Origin: Massilia violaceinigra
Lineage (GTDB): Bacteria > Pseudomonadota > Gammaproteobacteria > Burkholderiales > Burkholderiaceae_D
Length of the DNA: 64,000 nucleotides
Direction of reading: 5' to 3'
NCBI RefSeq assembly: GCF_002752675.1
Contig: NZ_CP024608.1
Span: 6,572,001-6,636,000, forward strand
Shown: positions 37,405-46,147 of the stretch, piece after piece
Numbering within the stretch: the first letter of the stretch is position 1
How the letters are laid out: every line of letters begins with the position of its first letter
Notes under the pieces: generated by a model
Database searches by the model: none
Seen by the model: only the letters and a program-made list of their open reading frames with translations
What the model was told of the DNA's origin: nothing
Position numbers and translations under genes: made by a program

Positions 37405-38340
37405 TTATTGCGCCGGGCGCGTGGTCATCGGGGTCGGTTCCTTGTGCTGCTCGTTACGCCCCGCCCGCTCGTATTCCGAAATCACCTGCGCGCCGAACAG
37501 CAGCAAGGTCGCGCCGATCTCCAGACTGAACATGACCACGATGGCGGTGGTCATCGAGCCGTACACCATATTCACCTGCGACAGGGTCGAAAAGTACCAG
37601 ACCAGCACATGACGTGCGATTTCCCACAGCAGCGCCGCCGTCACGCCACCAATGAGCGCGTGCGACAGCGACAGCCGCCCCACCGGCATCACCAGGTAGA
37701 TGGAACTGAGCACCAGGATCTCGCCGGTCAGCCCCAGGCAATACAGCAGCACCCCGGACACGCCGTTGAGCGACCACTCGTAGCCGAGGAACCACACGCT
37801 CTCCTCGCCCATCACCTGCAGCGTGCCCGCCACCAGGGTGACGATCATGATGCCGGCGCCGAGCGCCAGGATATAACAGTAAGGCAGGATGGCCGAGATC
37901 AAAAAGTGCCGCCGCCGGATCGCTACCCGGTGATGGAAGATCACGCTCATCGCATTTTCCAGCGCGGTGAACGCGAGCGAGCTAAAAAACAGCATGCTGG
38001 CAAACAGCACCCAGGTGACCAGGTCGCGGTCGTCCATGAAGTGCGACAGTTCTTTCACAATGGCGTTGGACTGCCCCGGCACCAGCCACTCCAGATAGCG
38101 CGCCAGCGTCGACAACAACTCGGCCTGGTCGATGAAGTGCGACAGCGCCACCACCACCAGCATCAGAAACGGCACGATCGACAGCAGCGCGTAATACGCC
38201 ACCGCGCCGGCCAGCAGCAAGCCCTGGTTGGCCTTGAAACCCTTGAGCGTCTGCCACGCGAATGCGAGCGGATGCCCAAGCACGTACGCGTTGGCGCGGC
38301 GGTTCAAGATACGCAAGCGCAGACCCTTGGAGCCCTTCAT
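37405..38340 (-). CDS. YihY/UPF0761 family inner-membrane protein
   Basis: 311 residues from the ATG at 38340, which overlaps the egtB stop (ATGA). Six or so hydrophobic segments, beginning with the family's LLLAGAVAYYALLSIVPFLML and including LSLSHALIGGVTAALLWEIARHVLVWYF and YGSMTTAIVVMFSLEIGA. The C-terminal tail is polar. Such proteins were once called ribonuclease BN or BrkB, but are membrane proteins of unproven function. Here it is translationally coupled to egtB as the third gene of egtD-egtB-yihY; a link to ergothioneine handling is possible but unsupported. Confidence 0.9.
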   Translation of the reverse strand: MKGSKGLRLRILNRRANAYVLGHPLAFAWQTLKGFKANQGLLLAGAVAYYALLSIVPFLMLVVVALSHFIDQAELLSTLARYLEWLVPGQSNAIVKELSHFMDDRDLVTWVLFASMLFFSSLAFTALENAMSVIFHHRVAIRRRHFLISAILPYCYILALGAGIMIVTLVAGTLQVMGEESVWFLGYEWSLNGVSGVLLYCLGLTGEILVLSSIYLVMPVGRLSLSHALIGGVTAALLWEIARHVLVWYFSTLSQVNMVYGSMTTAIVVMFSLEIGATLLLFGAQVISEYERAGRNEQHKEPTPMTTRPAQ

Positions 38341-39548
38341 CGCGCCAGCCTGATGCCGGTGAACTGCCAGCGCGCACCGGCCGGGAAGAAGTTGCGGTAG
38401 CTGGCGCGCGCATGACCGGGCGGCGTGGCGCACGAGGAACCGCGCAGGACATACTGGTTTAACATGAATTTACCGTTGTATTCGCCCAGCGCGCCGGGCG
38501 CGCAGGCATAGCCGGGATACGGCGCGTAGCTGCTGCTGGTCCACTGCCAGCACTCGCCGAACATTTGCGTCAGCCCCGCGCCCTGCGGCGCGCCCCCCGG
38601 ATGCAGGCCGCCCGTCGCCGCGTCGATGCCGGCGGCGGCCACTTCCCACTCCGCCTCGGTCGGCAGGCGCGCCTCCATCCAGTGCGCGAACGCATCGGCC
38701 TCATACAGCGACAGATGCGTCACCGGACGCGCCGCATCGAGCGGCTGCAATCCGTGCAGCGTGAATTCGTGCCACTGCCCGTGCGCGTCGCGCTGCCAGT
38801 ACAGCGGGTGCGCCAGTTTCAGCTCGCCCACGCAGTCCCAGCCCTCGGACAGCCACAGGGCCGGCTCGCGATAGCCGCCCGCCTCGATGAACGCCAGGTA
38901 CTCGCCATTGGTCACCAGGCGCGAGGCCAGCGCAAACGGCGCCACATACTGGCGATGGCGCGGCAGCTCGTTGTCGAAACTGAAGCTGGCACCGGCGTGG
39001 CCGATATCGGCCAGGCCGCCGTCAAAGCTGATCCACGCCAGCGGCGCGCCGGGCTGCGCGCGCGCCAGCGCACTATCCATATAGGCCGGCCACATGGCGT
39101 TCTGCGCCAGCAGGTGCTTGACGTCGGTGAGGATCAGTTCCTGGTGCTGCTGCTCGTGCTGCAAGCCCAGTTCCAGCAAGCCAAGCAGCTCATCACCCGG
39201 CTGCGCCGCCAGCAGGCGCGCCACGCGCGCATCCACATTGGCGCGGTAGGCGCGCACCTCGCGCATGGCGGGACGCGTCAGCGCGCCACGCTGGGCGCGC
39301 GGATGGCGCTCGCCGATACCGTTGTAATAAGAGTTGAACAGCACCCGGAAGGCCGGATGAAACGGCGCGAAGCCTTCCTCGAAGCGTTCCAGGATAAAGG
39401 TCTCGAAAAACCACGTGGTGTGCGCCAGGTGCCACTTGACGGGACTGGCGTCGGCCATCGACTGCGCGCCGCAGTCTTCGTCCGACAAGGGTTCCGCCAG
39501 CATCAGCGAACGTTTGCGCACGCCGTCGTAAAGGTCGCGCATGCTCAT
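38337..39548 (-). CDS. egtB: Ergothioneine biosynthesis protein EgtB
   Basis: 403 residues. The DinB-like N-terminal domain supplies the iron ligands: His43 in KWHLAHTTWFFETFIL and His131/His135 in LQHEQQHQELILTDVKH. The C-terminal FGE-like domain has LPTEAEWEVAA, FGECWQWTSSSYAPYPGY and YVLRGSSCATPPGHARASYRNFF. EgtB is a non-haem iron sulfoxide synthase that joins a cysteine-containing thiol to hercynine with O2. The start overlaps the egtD stop by 4 bp, so translation is coupled to EgtD, which makes hercynine. This canonical EgtB contrasts with the SenA-like paralog at 23.9-25.1 kb. No egtE is visible. Confidence 0.94.
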   Translation of the reverse strand: MSMRDLYDGVRKRSLMLAEPLSDEDCGAQSMADASPVKWHLAHTTWFFETFILERFEEGFAPFHPAFRVLFNSYYNGIGERHPRAQRGALTRPAMREVRAYRANVDARVARLLAAQPGDELLGLLELGLQHEQQHQELILTDVKHLLAQNAMWPAYMDSALARAQPGAPLAWISFDGGLADIGHAGASFSFDNELPRHRQYVAPFALASRLVTNGEYLAFIEAGGYREPALWLSEGWDCVGELKLAHPLYWQRDAHGQWHEFTLHGLQPLDAARPVTHLSLYEADAFAHWMEARLPTEAEWEVAAAGIDAATGGLHPGGAPQGAGLTQMFGECWQWTSSSYAPYPGYACAPGALGEYNGKFMLNQYVLRGSSCATPPGHARASYRNFFPAGARWQFTGIRLAR

Positions 39549-40558
39549 CGGGGGATGGCGCGCGCGTAGATGACCGCGAACCACTGGTCCGGATCGGTCC
39601 ACACATGCACGCTCTGAAAGCCGGATTGTTCAAGCAGGCCCACCGCCGCGCTCTGGCGGTACTTGTAGCTGTTCTCGGTGTGAATCGACTCGCCCGCGCT
39701 GAAACGGCGCTCCCCGCCCGGCCAGCGCACGGTCAGCGCTTCGCGCGCTTCAAGGTGCATTTCGACCCGGCTTTCGTCGTCGTTGAAAAAGCCGCGATGG
39801 CGCCACTGCGCCACGTTGAAGTCGGAGCCGATCAGCAGGTTCACGTGGCGCAGGATGTTCAGGTTGAAGGCCGCCGTGACGCCGATGGCGTCGTCATAGG
39901 CCGCGTCGAGCGTTGCGGAATCCTTGACCAGGTCGATCCCGATCAGCAGCGCGCCGTCGTCCTCGCACTCGGCGCGCGCGCGGCGCAGAAAGGCGCGTGC
40001 TTCGTCGGGCGTGTAATTGCCGATCGAGGAACCAGGGTAAAAGAACAGGCGCTTCCCGGGCCGTACCACGCCCGGCATATCGAGATGGCTCGAAAAATCC
40101 AGTCCCAGCCCCGTCATCTCGATATGCGGAAAGCGCTGCTGCAAGCGTTCGATCGACTCGCGCAGGAAATCGTAGGAGATGTCGATCGCCACATACTGGG
40201 CCGGATGCAGCAGCGGAAACAGGCGCGCCGCCTTGGCGCAATTACCCGCGCCCAGGTCGATCAGCGTGCTGCCCACGCCCACCGCGCGTGCGATGTCGGC
40301 CCCGTGGCTAGCCACGATGGCCGCTTCGGTGCGGGTGGGATAATATTCGGGCAATTCGCAGATCGCCTCGAACAGCCGGGATCCCAGGGCGTCGTAGAGG
40401 AATTTGGGCGAGATCGCCGCACTCCTGCCGAGCAGGCCGGCAGTCAGTTCGGACACAACGGCGCTACTGGCGCGGGCATCGCGCGCTTCGGCAAGGCTGG
40501 AAGTCGGCATAGGAGTAGTGGTCAATCGAAATCGCTGCGTTGGTGTTTTTGTTATCAT
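39545..40558 (-). CDS. egtD: L-histidine N-alpha-methyltransferase EgtD
   Basis: 337 residues from the ATG at 40558 (AGGA nine bases upstream); an ATG at 40510 gives 321 residues but has no ribosome binding site. Hallmarks are SPKFLYDALGSRLFEAICELPEYYPTRTE split across the N-terminal region, the SAM-binding LIDLGAGNCAKA, and FFYPGSSIGNYTPDEA. EgtD trimethylates histidine with SAM to hercynine, the shared precursor of ergothioneine and selenoneine. First gene of egtD-egtB-yihY, divergent from the ABC importer genes with an 88-bp gap that must hold both promoters. Confidence 0.94.
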   Translation of the reverse strand: MITKTPTQRFRLTTTPMPTSSLAEARDARASSAVVSELTAGLLGRSAAISPKFLYDALGSRLFEAICELPEYYPTRTEAAIVASHGADIARAVGVGSTLIDLGAGNCAKAARLFPLLHPAQYVAIDISYDFLRESIERLQQRFPHIEMTGLGLDFSSHLDMPGVVRPGKRLFFYPGSSIGNYTPDEARAFLRRARAECEDDGALLIGIDLVKDSATLDAAYDDAIGVTAAFNLNILRHVNLLIGSDFNVAQWRHRGFFNDDESRVEMHLEAREALTVRWPGGERRFSAGESIHTENSYKYRQSAAVGLLEQSGFQSVHVWTDPDQWFAVIYARAIPR

Positions 40559-40646
40559 AGCTGAATATCCTGTATTTAACGGTCCGACCAACGTTCAAGC
40601 GTGCTCGCTGGCCGGCGTCTACCCCACTTCCCTAAGATAGGCAACC

Positions 40647-41534
40647 ATGACCCACTTCTCCGCCCTGCGCACCCTCAAGTCCATGCTGGCTGCATCATTA
40701 GCCGCCACCGCGCTGCTGGCCAGTGCCAGCGCCATCGCCCAGGTCACGCCGGGCGTGCTGCGCGTGTCCGCCATTCCCGACGAAGCGCCGACCGAATTGC
40801 AGCGCAAGTTCAAGCCGCTGGGCGACTACCTGGCCAAGGCCACCGGCCTGAAAGTCGAATTCACGCCGGTGACCGATTACCCGGCCGCAGTCGAGGGACT
40901 GGTCAACAAGCGCCTCGACCTGGTCTGGTTCGGCGGCTTTACCTTTGTGCAGGCCAATGTGCGCAGCAAGGGCAAGGTCACGCCGCTGGTGCAGCGCCAG
41001 GAAGACACCGCCTTCCGTTCGGTGTTCGTCACCACCAAGGCCGACATCACGAAACTCGATGACCTCAAGGGCAAGACCCTCAGCTTCGGTTCCGAGTCGT
41101 CCACCTCGGGTCACCTGATGCCGCGCTCCTACATGCTGGCTGCGAAAATCGATCCGGACGCGGATCTCAAGCGCGTGGCCTACTCCGGCGCGCACGACGC
41201 CACCGTGGCCGCTGTCGCCGGCGGCAAGGTCGATGCCGGCGCGCTGAATATCTCGGTCTGGGAAAAGCTGGTCGCCGAGAAGAAGGTCGACCCGGCCGCC
41301 GTGCGCGTGTTCTACACCACCCCGGGCTACTTCGACTACAACTGGACCGTGCACGCCGACATGCCCGCGCCGATGAAGAAGAAGCTGACCGACGCCTTCC
41401 TCGCCCTCGACAAGTCGACCCCGGAAGGCAAGGAAATCCTGGAACTGCAAAAAGCCAGCAAGTTCGTGCCGACCAAGCCGGAAAACTACAGCGCCATCGA
41501 GGCCGCCGCGCGCAGCGCCAAGCTGCTCAAGTAA
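40647..41534 (+). CDS. PhnD-type ABC transporter substrate-binding protein, putative selenium oxyanion binder
   Basis: 295 residues. Signal peptide to about residue 31 (SASAIAQ), then a periplasmic type-II binding protein of the phosphate/phosphite/phosphonate (PhnD) family: VLRVSAIPDEAPTELQRKFKPLGDYL, VTDYPAAVEGLVNKRLDLVWFGGFTFVQA, and GKTLSFGSESSTSGHLMP. The AIPDE and WFGGFTFVQ variants belong to a subgroup often annotated as putative selenate binders; I am recalling this, not searching. Position beside egtD and in the same region as senABC supports a selenium role, but phosphonate or phosphite remains possible. First gene of a four- or five-gene operon. Confidence 0.85.
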   Translation: MTHFSALRTLKSMLAASLAATALLASASAIAQVTPGVLRVSAIPDEAPTELQRKFKPLGDYLAKATGLKVEFTPVTDYPAAVEGLVNKRLDLVWFGGFTFVQANVRSKGKVTPLVQRQEDTAFRSVFVTTKADITKLDDLKGKTLSFGSESSTSGHLMPRSYMLAAKIDPDADLKRVAYSGAHDATVAAVAGGKVDAGALNISVWEKLVAEKKVDPAAVRVFYTTPGYFDYNWTVHADMPAPMKKKLTDAFLALDKSTPEGKEILELQKASKFVPTKPENYSAIEAAARSAKLLK

Positions 41535-41549
41535 GCACAGTACGCGCGC

Positions 41550-42365
41550 ATGGACTCCTACCGCCTCGGCAAGCTCACCGTGCGTCACCTGGCCGGCGCG
41601 CAGGCGCCTGCCTTGCACGAGATCGACCTGGCGGTGGCGCAGGGCGAACAGCTGGCCGTGATCGGTCCGTCCGGGGCCGGCAAGACCACCCTGCTGGCCA
41701 CCCTCGCCTGCGCCCACGCGCCGGCCGGCGGCACCCTGCAGGTGCTCGGGCAGGATCCGTGGGCCCTGCCCGGCGCGGCGCGTCACAAGCTGCGCGCCAG
41801 CCTGTTCCTGGCGCCGCAAACGCCGCCCCTGCCGCCGCGCCAGCGCGTGGTCACGGCGGTGCTGGCGGCGCGCCTGCCCGAATGGACCCTGGGCCAGGCG
41901 CTCGCTTCCCTGTTCAAGCCGGCCGATCCTGACGCCGCCCACGCGGCCCTAGTGCGCTTCGGACTGGGCGAGAAACTGTATGCGCGCGTCGACCGCCTCT
42001 CCGGCGGCGAGCGCCAGCGCTGCGGCCTGGCGCGCCTGCTGCTCTCGTCGGCCCGCGTGTTCCTGGTCGACGAGCCGCTCTCCGCGCTCGACCCCGCGCT
42101 GTCCCGGATGACGATCGGCACCCTGCAGCAGGAAGCGGCGCACCGCAATGCCACGCTGATATGCAGCCTGCACCAGGTCGACATGGCGCGCGCCCATTTC
42201 CCGCGCATCGTCGGCCTGCGCGACGGGCGCATCGTGTTCGATGCCGCGCGCGAAGACGTGAGCGACAAGATGATCGCGGCGCTTTACCAGAACGAAGCCG
42301 TGGTGCCGCACGCGCCGCAGCCACATGAAACGCCCGAACGGCTGGCCGTCGGCGCATGCTTCTGA
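41550..42365 (+). CDS. ABC transporter ATP-binding protein (PhnC-like)
   Basis: 271 residues. Walker A GPSGAGKTT near residue 39, signature LSGGERQR, Walker B VFLVDEPLSALDP and the switch His in CSLHQVDMA. It resembles PhnC-type ATPases and would energise the two permeases encoded next. It starts 15 bp after the binding-protein gene and ends 3 bp before the first permease gene. The tail after about residue 245 (His/Pro-rich) is longer than usual. Confidence 0.92.
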   Translation: MDSYRLGKLTVRHLAGAQAPALHEIDLAVAQGEQLAVIGPSGAGKTTLLATLACAHAPAGGTLQVLGQDPWALPGAARHKLRASLFLAPQTPPLPPRQRVVTAVLAARLPEWTLGQALASLFKPADPDAAHAALVRFGLGEKLYARVDRLSGGERQRCGLARLLLSSARVFLVDEPLSALDPALSRMTIGTLQQEAAHRNATLICSLHQVDMARAHFPRIVGLRDGRIVFDAAREDVSDKMIAALYQNEAVVPHAPQPHETPERLAVGACF

Positions 42366-42368
42366 CGC

Positions 42369-43199
42369 ATGCCCGCGGCAACCGTCCACCATCCCGACCC
42401 GGCCTGGCGCGCGCGCCTGGCCATGCTCGCCATCGGCACGGCCGTGCTGTGGCCGGCCCTGGTGTTCAGCGAATTCAAGCCCTGGATCCTGTTCGACCTG
42501 CAAAGCCTCGCGGCGGCCAGCCAGTTCCTGGCCGGCTTTCTCAAGCCCGCGCTGGCGCCCGAATTCCTGGCGATGGTGCTGCGCGAAACCTGGCAGACGG
42601 TGGCCATCGCCACCGCCGGCCTGACCCTGGCCCTACTCGGCGCCATTCCGGCGACCCTGATCATCACCGAACGCCTGTCCATCTCGCGCCTGGGCACCTT
42701 GCGCATGCACTGGGCCGCCCGCCTGCTGCGCCAGCTGGTGCGCTGGGTGCTGGTGCTGCTGCGCAGCGTGCCCGAGCTGGTGTGGGCCATCCTGTTCGTG
42801 CGCGTGGTCGGCCTGGGGCCGACCGCCGGCGTGCTGGCCATCGCGCTCACCTACAGCGGCATGCTGGGCAAGGTGTACGCCGAAATTCTCGAATCGACCG
42901 ACGCCCATGCCACCGGGGCGCTGCTGGCCAACGGCAGTTCGCGCCTGGCCGCGCTCCTGTACGGGGCGCTGCCGGAATCGAGCGCCGAACTGGTCTCGTA
43001 CACCGTGTACCGCTGGGAGTGCGCCATCCGCGGCTCGGCGGTGATCGGCTTTGTCGGCGCCGGCGGACTCGGTCAGCGCATGGATGAATCGACCCGCATG
43101 ATGGCCGGCGGCGAAGTGTGCACCATGCTGATCGTGTTCGTGCTGCTGGTGGCCCTGGCCGATGCCGTGTCCAAGCTGCTGCGCCGCAGGCTCGGATGA
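42369..43199 (+). CDS. ABC transporter permease 1 (PhnE-like)
   Basis: 276 residues with about five or six membrane segments. Family features are ETWQTVAIATAGLTLALLGAIP, the RSVPELVWAILFVRVVGLGP region, and the ATPase-coupling loop GALPESSAELVSYTVYRWECAIRGSAVIGFVGAGGLG. It should form the channel with the second permease. It overlaps the next start by 4 bp. Confidence 0.92.
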   Translation: MPAATVHHPDPAWRARLAMLAIGTAVLWPALVFSEFKPWILFDLQSLAAASQFLAGFLKPALAPEFLAMVLRETWQTVAIATAGLTLALLGAIPATLIITERLSISRLGTLRMHWAARLLRQLVRWVLVLLRSVPELVWAILFVRVVGLGPTAGVLAIALTYSGMLGKVYAEILESTDAHATGALLANGSSRLAALLYGALPESSAELVSYTVYRWECAIRGSAVIGFVGAGGLGQRMDESTRMMAGGEVCTMLIVFVLLVALADAVSKLLRRRLG

Positions 43200-43990
43200 G
43201 CGCGCGCCCCCTGCCCCCCGCGCCGCCGCGCCGCGTCTCGACGTGGCTGCTGGCGGGGGCCATCGTGGCGCTCGTCGTCGCCAGCTTCGCCTCGCTGCAG
43301 CTGCAATGGTCGGCCTTCTTCTCGCCCGACGCGCTCGCGGTGACCACCGAATTCCTGGCCGGCTTCACCCCGCCCGAAACCTCCCCCGCCTTCCTGCGCA
43401 AGACCGCGCTGGCCGCCGCCGAAACGCTGTCGATGTCGGCCATCGGCACTTTGCTGGCGGTCGCCGGCGGCATGGCGCTGGCGATCGCCGGCGCCGGCCG
43501 CCTGGGCAAGGTGCAGCGCGTCCTCGCGCGCGGCCTGCTCAACGTACTGCGTTCGATTCCGGAACTGGTGTGGGCCTCGCTGCTGCTGGTGGCGGCCGGC
43601 CTGGGGCCGTTCGCCGGCACCCTGGCGCTGGCCGCGCACACCAGCGGCGTGCTCGGACGCCTGTTCGCCGACGCGCTCGAAAACGCCGATCCGCATCCGG
43701 AAGCCACCCTGCTCACCAACGGCGCCGCGCCGGCGGCGGCCTTCTTGTATGCCACCATGCCGCAAACGCTGCCCCAGATGCTGTCGTACACCCTGTACCG
43801 CTGGGAGAACAATATCCGCGCCGCCGCGGTACTCGGCGTGGTCGGCGCCGGCGGACTCGGTCAGATGCTCAAGTTTCACCTGTCGCTGTTCCAGATGCAA
43901 AACGCGGCCACCGTCATCATCGCCATGCTGCTGCTCGTCGCGCTGGTCGACGCCGCCAGCTTTGCGCTGCGGCGCGCCCTCACCCGCTAG
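43196..43990 (+). CDS. ABC transporter permease 2 (PhnE-like)
   Basis: 264 residues, starting in an ATGA overlap with permease 1. It has the same plan: RKTALAAAETLSMSAIGTLLAV, LRSIPELVWASLLLVAAGLGP and LSYTLYRWENNIRAAAVLGVVGAGGLGQ. The two permeases are clear paralogs, so the pore is probably a heterodimer. No helix-turn-helix or phosphonate-breakdown (phn lyase) genes accompany the importer, which argues against it being part of a C-P lyase locus. Confidence 0.92.
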   Translation: MSARPLPPAPPRRVSTWLLAGAIVALVVASFASLQLQWSAFFSPDALAVTTEFLAGFTPPETSPAFLRKTALAAAETLSMSAIGTLLAVAGGMALAIAGAGRLGKVQRVLARGLLNVLRSIPELVWASLLLVAAGLGPFAGTLALAAHTSGVLGRLFADALENADPHPEATLLTNGAAPAAAFLYATMPQTLPQMLSYTLYRWENNIRAAAVLGVVGAGGLGQMLKFHLSLFQMQNAATVIIAMLLLVALVDAASFALRRALTR

Positions 43991-44030
43991 GCCTGCGGCC
44001 AGCCCCACCCTCCGTCACCAGGTATTTCTC

Positions 44031-44687
44031 ATGCTCGAACTGCGCGATCTCGCCAAAACCTACAACGGCCGTCCGGTGCTCAACCGCCTCTCGCACCAAT
44101 TCAAGGCCGGCGAATTCGTCGCCATCATGGGCGAGTCGGGGGTCGGCAAGTCGACCCTGCTCAACCTCATCGCCGGCCTCGATGCGCCCGACAGCGGCGA
44201 CATCGTGATCGACGGCCAGCCGATGTCGGCGCTCGACGACAATGCCGCCACCAGCCTGCGCCGCACCCGCATGGGCTTCATCTTCCAGGCCTTCCACGTG
44301 CTGCCGCACCTGACCCTGGAACAGAACGTGGCCCTGCCCCTGTTATTGAATGGCCAGAGCCAGGAACGCGCCGGCGCCATGCTGGCCGCGGTCGGCTTGG
44401 GCGGAAGGGGCGGCGATTTTCCGCGCCAGCTGTCCGGTGGCGAAATGCAGCGCGTGGCGATCGCCCGCGCACTGGTGCACCGCCCGGCCCTGGTGCTGGC
44501 CGATGAACCGACCGGGAACCTCGATCCGGAGACCGCCGACAGCATCCTGGCGTTGCTTCGGGATGAAGTAAAGGCGAGCGGCGCTAGTGCAATAATGGTC
44601 ACACATTCTCACGCCGCAGCCGCGCAAGCGGACAAAACCCTCATTTTGACCCGCTCAGGATTGCATTTTGTGCAAGATGTGCGCTAA
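44031..44687 (+). CDS. LolD/MacB-type ABC ATP-binding protein
   Basis: 218 residues. Walker A GESGVGKST, the MacB/LolD-type GFIFQAFHVLPHLTLEQNV, signature QLSGGEMQR, Walker B LVLADEPTGNLDP and switch His in VTHSH. This group normally partners a FtsX/MacB/LolCE-like permease, but none is encoded next to it, and the PhnE-type permeases upstream already have their own ATPase. It begins 40 bp after permease 2, so it may be co-transcribed. Confidence 0.9.
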   Translation: MLELRDLAKTYNGRPVLNRLSHQFKAGEFVAIMGESGVGKSTLLNLIAGLDAPDSGDIVIDGQPMSALDDNAATSLRRTRMGFIFQAFHVLPHLTLEQNVALPLLLNGQSQERAGAMLAAVGLGGRGGDFPRQLSGGEMQRVAIARALVHRPALVLADEPTGNLDPETADSILALLRDEVKASGASAIMVTHSHAAAAQADKTLILTRSGLHFVQDVR

Positions 44688-44862
44688 AAGCCGCATTTCC
44701 GTCGTTTAATTTATCAACTTTGCTGCGAGTATATTCTTTCGGTAGTATCATCGGAACAAACCCGTGGTGCATGAAATATATCAGAATGTAACAAACGGGT
44801 TGAAGTTGACCAACAGTCGATCAGTCCCCCATCAATGAAAAAATAATCTTTGGAGGAGTACG

Positions 44863-45150
44863 ATGAACGTACGGCAAAAGAAACTGGAAATGATCGAGGC
44901 GATGAACCGCGCTCGAGCGCTCGAACCATCGAGCTTTGTGCCGAACAAGCTGCTCGACACCTTGATCGAAAAAATGAACCTCAAGAACGATGCGGAGTTG
45001 TGCCGCGTGCTGGAAGTCCAGCCGCCAATCATCAGCAAGATCCGTCATCGAAAACTGGCCGTGGGTGCGACGATTTTGCTGCGCATGCACGAAAAGTCGG
45101 ATATGAGTATCCGCGACTTGAAGGATTTGTCGAACGCGTCAATGCACTAG
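44863..45150 (+). CDS. Small helix-turn-helix-like protein
   Basis: 95 residues; GGAGGAG lies just upstream of the ATG. The central part (MNLKNDAELCRVLEVQPPIISKIRHRKLAV) reads as a Cro/CI-like helix-turn-helix in which the VQPPIISKIRHRK segment would be the recognition helix. The N-terminus is a charged helix. It is probably a small transcription factor. Monocistronic, convergent with olsB. Confidence 0.78.
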   Translation: MNVRQKKLEMIEAMNRARALEPSSFVPNKLLDTLIEKMNLKNDAELCRVLEVQPPIISKIRHRKLAVGATILLRMHEKSDMSIRDLKDLSNASMH

Positions 45151-45170
45151 GCAGTTCTGCACAGCTGCCT

Positions 45171-45197
45171 GGCGCCGGCAGCGCATTGTCCGGCGCC
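45171..45197. terminator. Hairpin between convergent regulator and olsB genes
   Basis: GGCGCCGG and its exact complement around an 11-base loop, 20 bp after the regulator's stop. No T run of note. Confidence 0.45.
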
Positions 45198-45294
45198 CGT
45201 TGTATTGCTGCGTGCCCCATGGCGCAGACGTCGATATGCTGTACCGCTTGCGCCGTCCCGCTGCATCCCCACCGAGCCCCCGTGCGGACACCAG

Positions 45295-46050
45295 CTATTC
45301 CATCCCGTAGTGCTTCGCGTAGCGGCTGTCCAGGTTCGCCAGCGGCAGCAGCAGGAACAAATCCGCACTCTCGAAATCAGGATCCCAGGCCGGCTCGCCG
45401 CACAGCCACGCGCCCGATCGCACGTAGCCCTTGACCAGCGCCGGCACCTGCACCTTGCCGGCCGCTTCCAATGCCCCCACCGGAAACGGCAGGTGCGGCG
45501 TGACCCGGTATTCGGCCGGCGCGGCGTGCTTGCCGATCAGCGACCGGTACACGCCGGCCGCATTGTGGCCGCCGTCGGCCACGCTCATGCTGGCGCAGCC
45601 GGCCAGGAAATCGCAGCGTTCGCGCCGCATGCATTCGGCCAGGCCGGCCCACAGCAGCATGATCACGCTGCCGCCGCGGTATTTGGGATGGATGCAGGCG
45701 CGCCCCGCTTCGATGATGCGGTTGCGCAGATGATTCAGACGGCCCAGGTCGAATTCGTTTTCGGCGTACAGGCGGCCGATCCGGCGCGCCCGCGACGGAC
45801 TCAATACCCGGTAGGTGCCCACCACCTTGAGGGTGGACGCGTCGCGTACGATCAGATGTTCGCAGTGCTCGTCGAATTCATCGCGGTCGAGCCGCTCGGC
45901 ATTGGCCAGCGCGGACAGGCCCATCGCCTCGATGAAGACCTTGTAGCGCAGGCGCTGCACTTCGCGCACTTGGGCCGGCGTCGACGCCAGGCTAAGGAGC
46001 AGCCGCGGCGCGGCCGGTTTCGTATCCAGGTGGGGATGGAGGTTTTGCAT
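45295..46050 (-). CDS. olsB: L-ornithine N-alpha-acyltransferase OlsB (GNAT family)
   Basis: 251 residues. The pattern is that of OlsB/hemolysin-type acyltransferases: REVQRLRYKVFIEAMGLS, LDRDEFDEHCEHLIVRD, GTYRVLSP, EAGRACIHPKYRGGSVIMLLWAGLAEC and FLAGCASMSVAD. OlsB acylates ornithine with 3-hydroxyacyl-ACP, the first step of ornithine lipid synthesis. The OlsA acyltransferase is not adjacent. Acts in the cytosol or at the inner membrane face. Confidence 0.85.
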   Translation of the reverse strand: MQNLHPHLDTKPAAPRLLLSLASTPAQVREVQRLRYKVFIEAMGLSALANAERLDRDEFDEHCEHLIVRDASTLKVVGTYRVLSPSRARRIGRLYAENEFDLGRLNHLRNRIIEAGRACIHPKYRGGSVIMLLWAGLAECMRRERCDFLAGCASMSVADGGHNAAGVYRSLIGKHAAPAEYRVTPHLPFPVGALEAAGKVQVPALVKGYVRSGAWLCGEPAWDPDFESADLFLLLPLANLDSRYAKHYGME

Positions 46051-46147
46051 GCTTCGTCCTTTCAGTGGCGACGAAGCACAGCCTAACTGCGTAATTTGTC
46101 AGGCAAATGACAGCCGCGTGTCAGGCAGATGACACGCGGCGCGCGGC

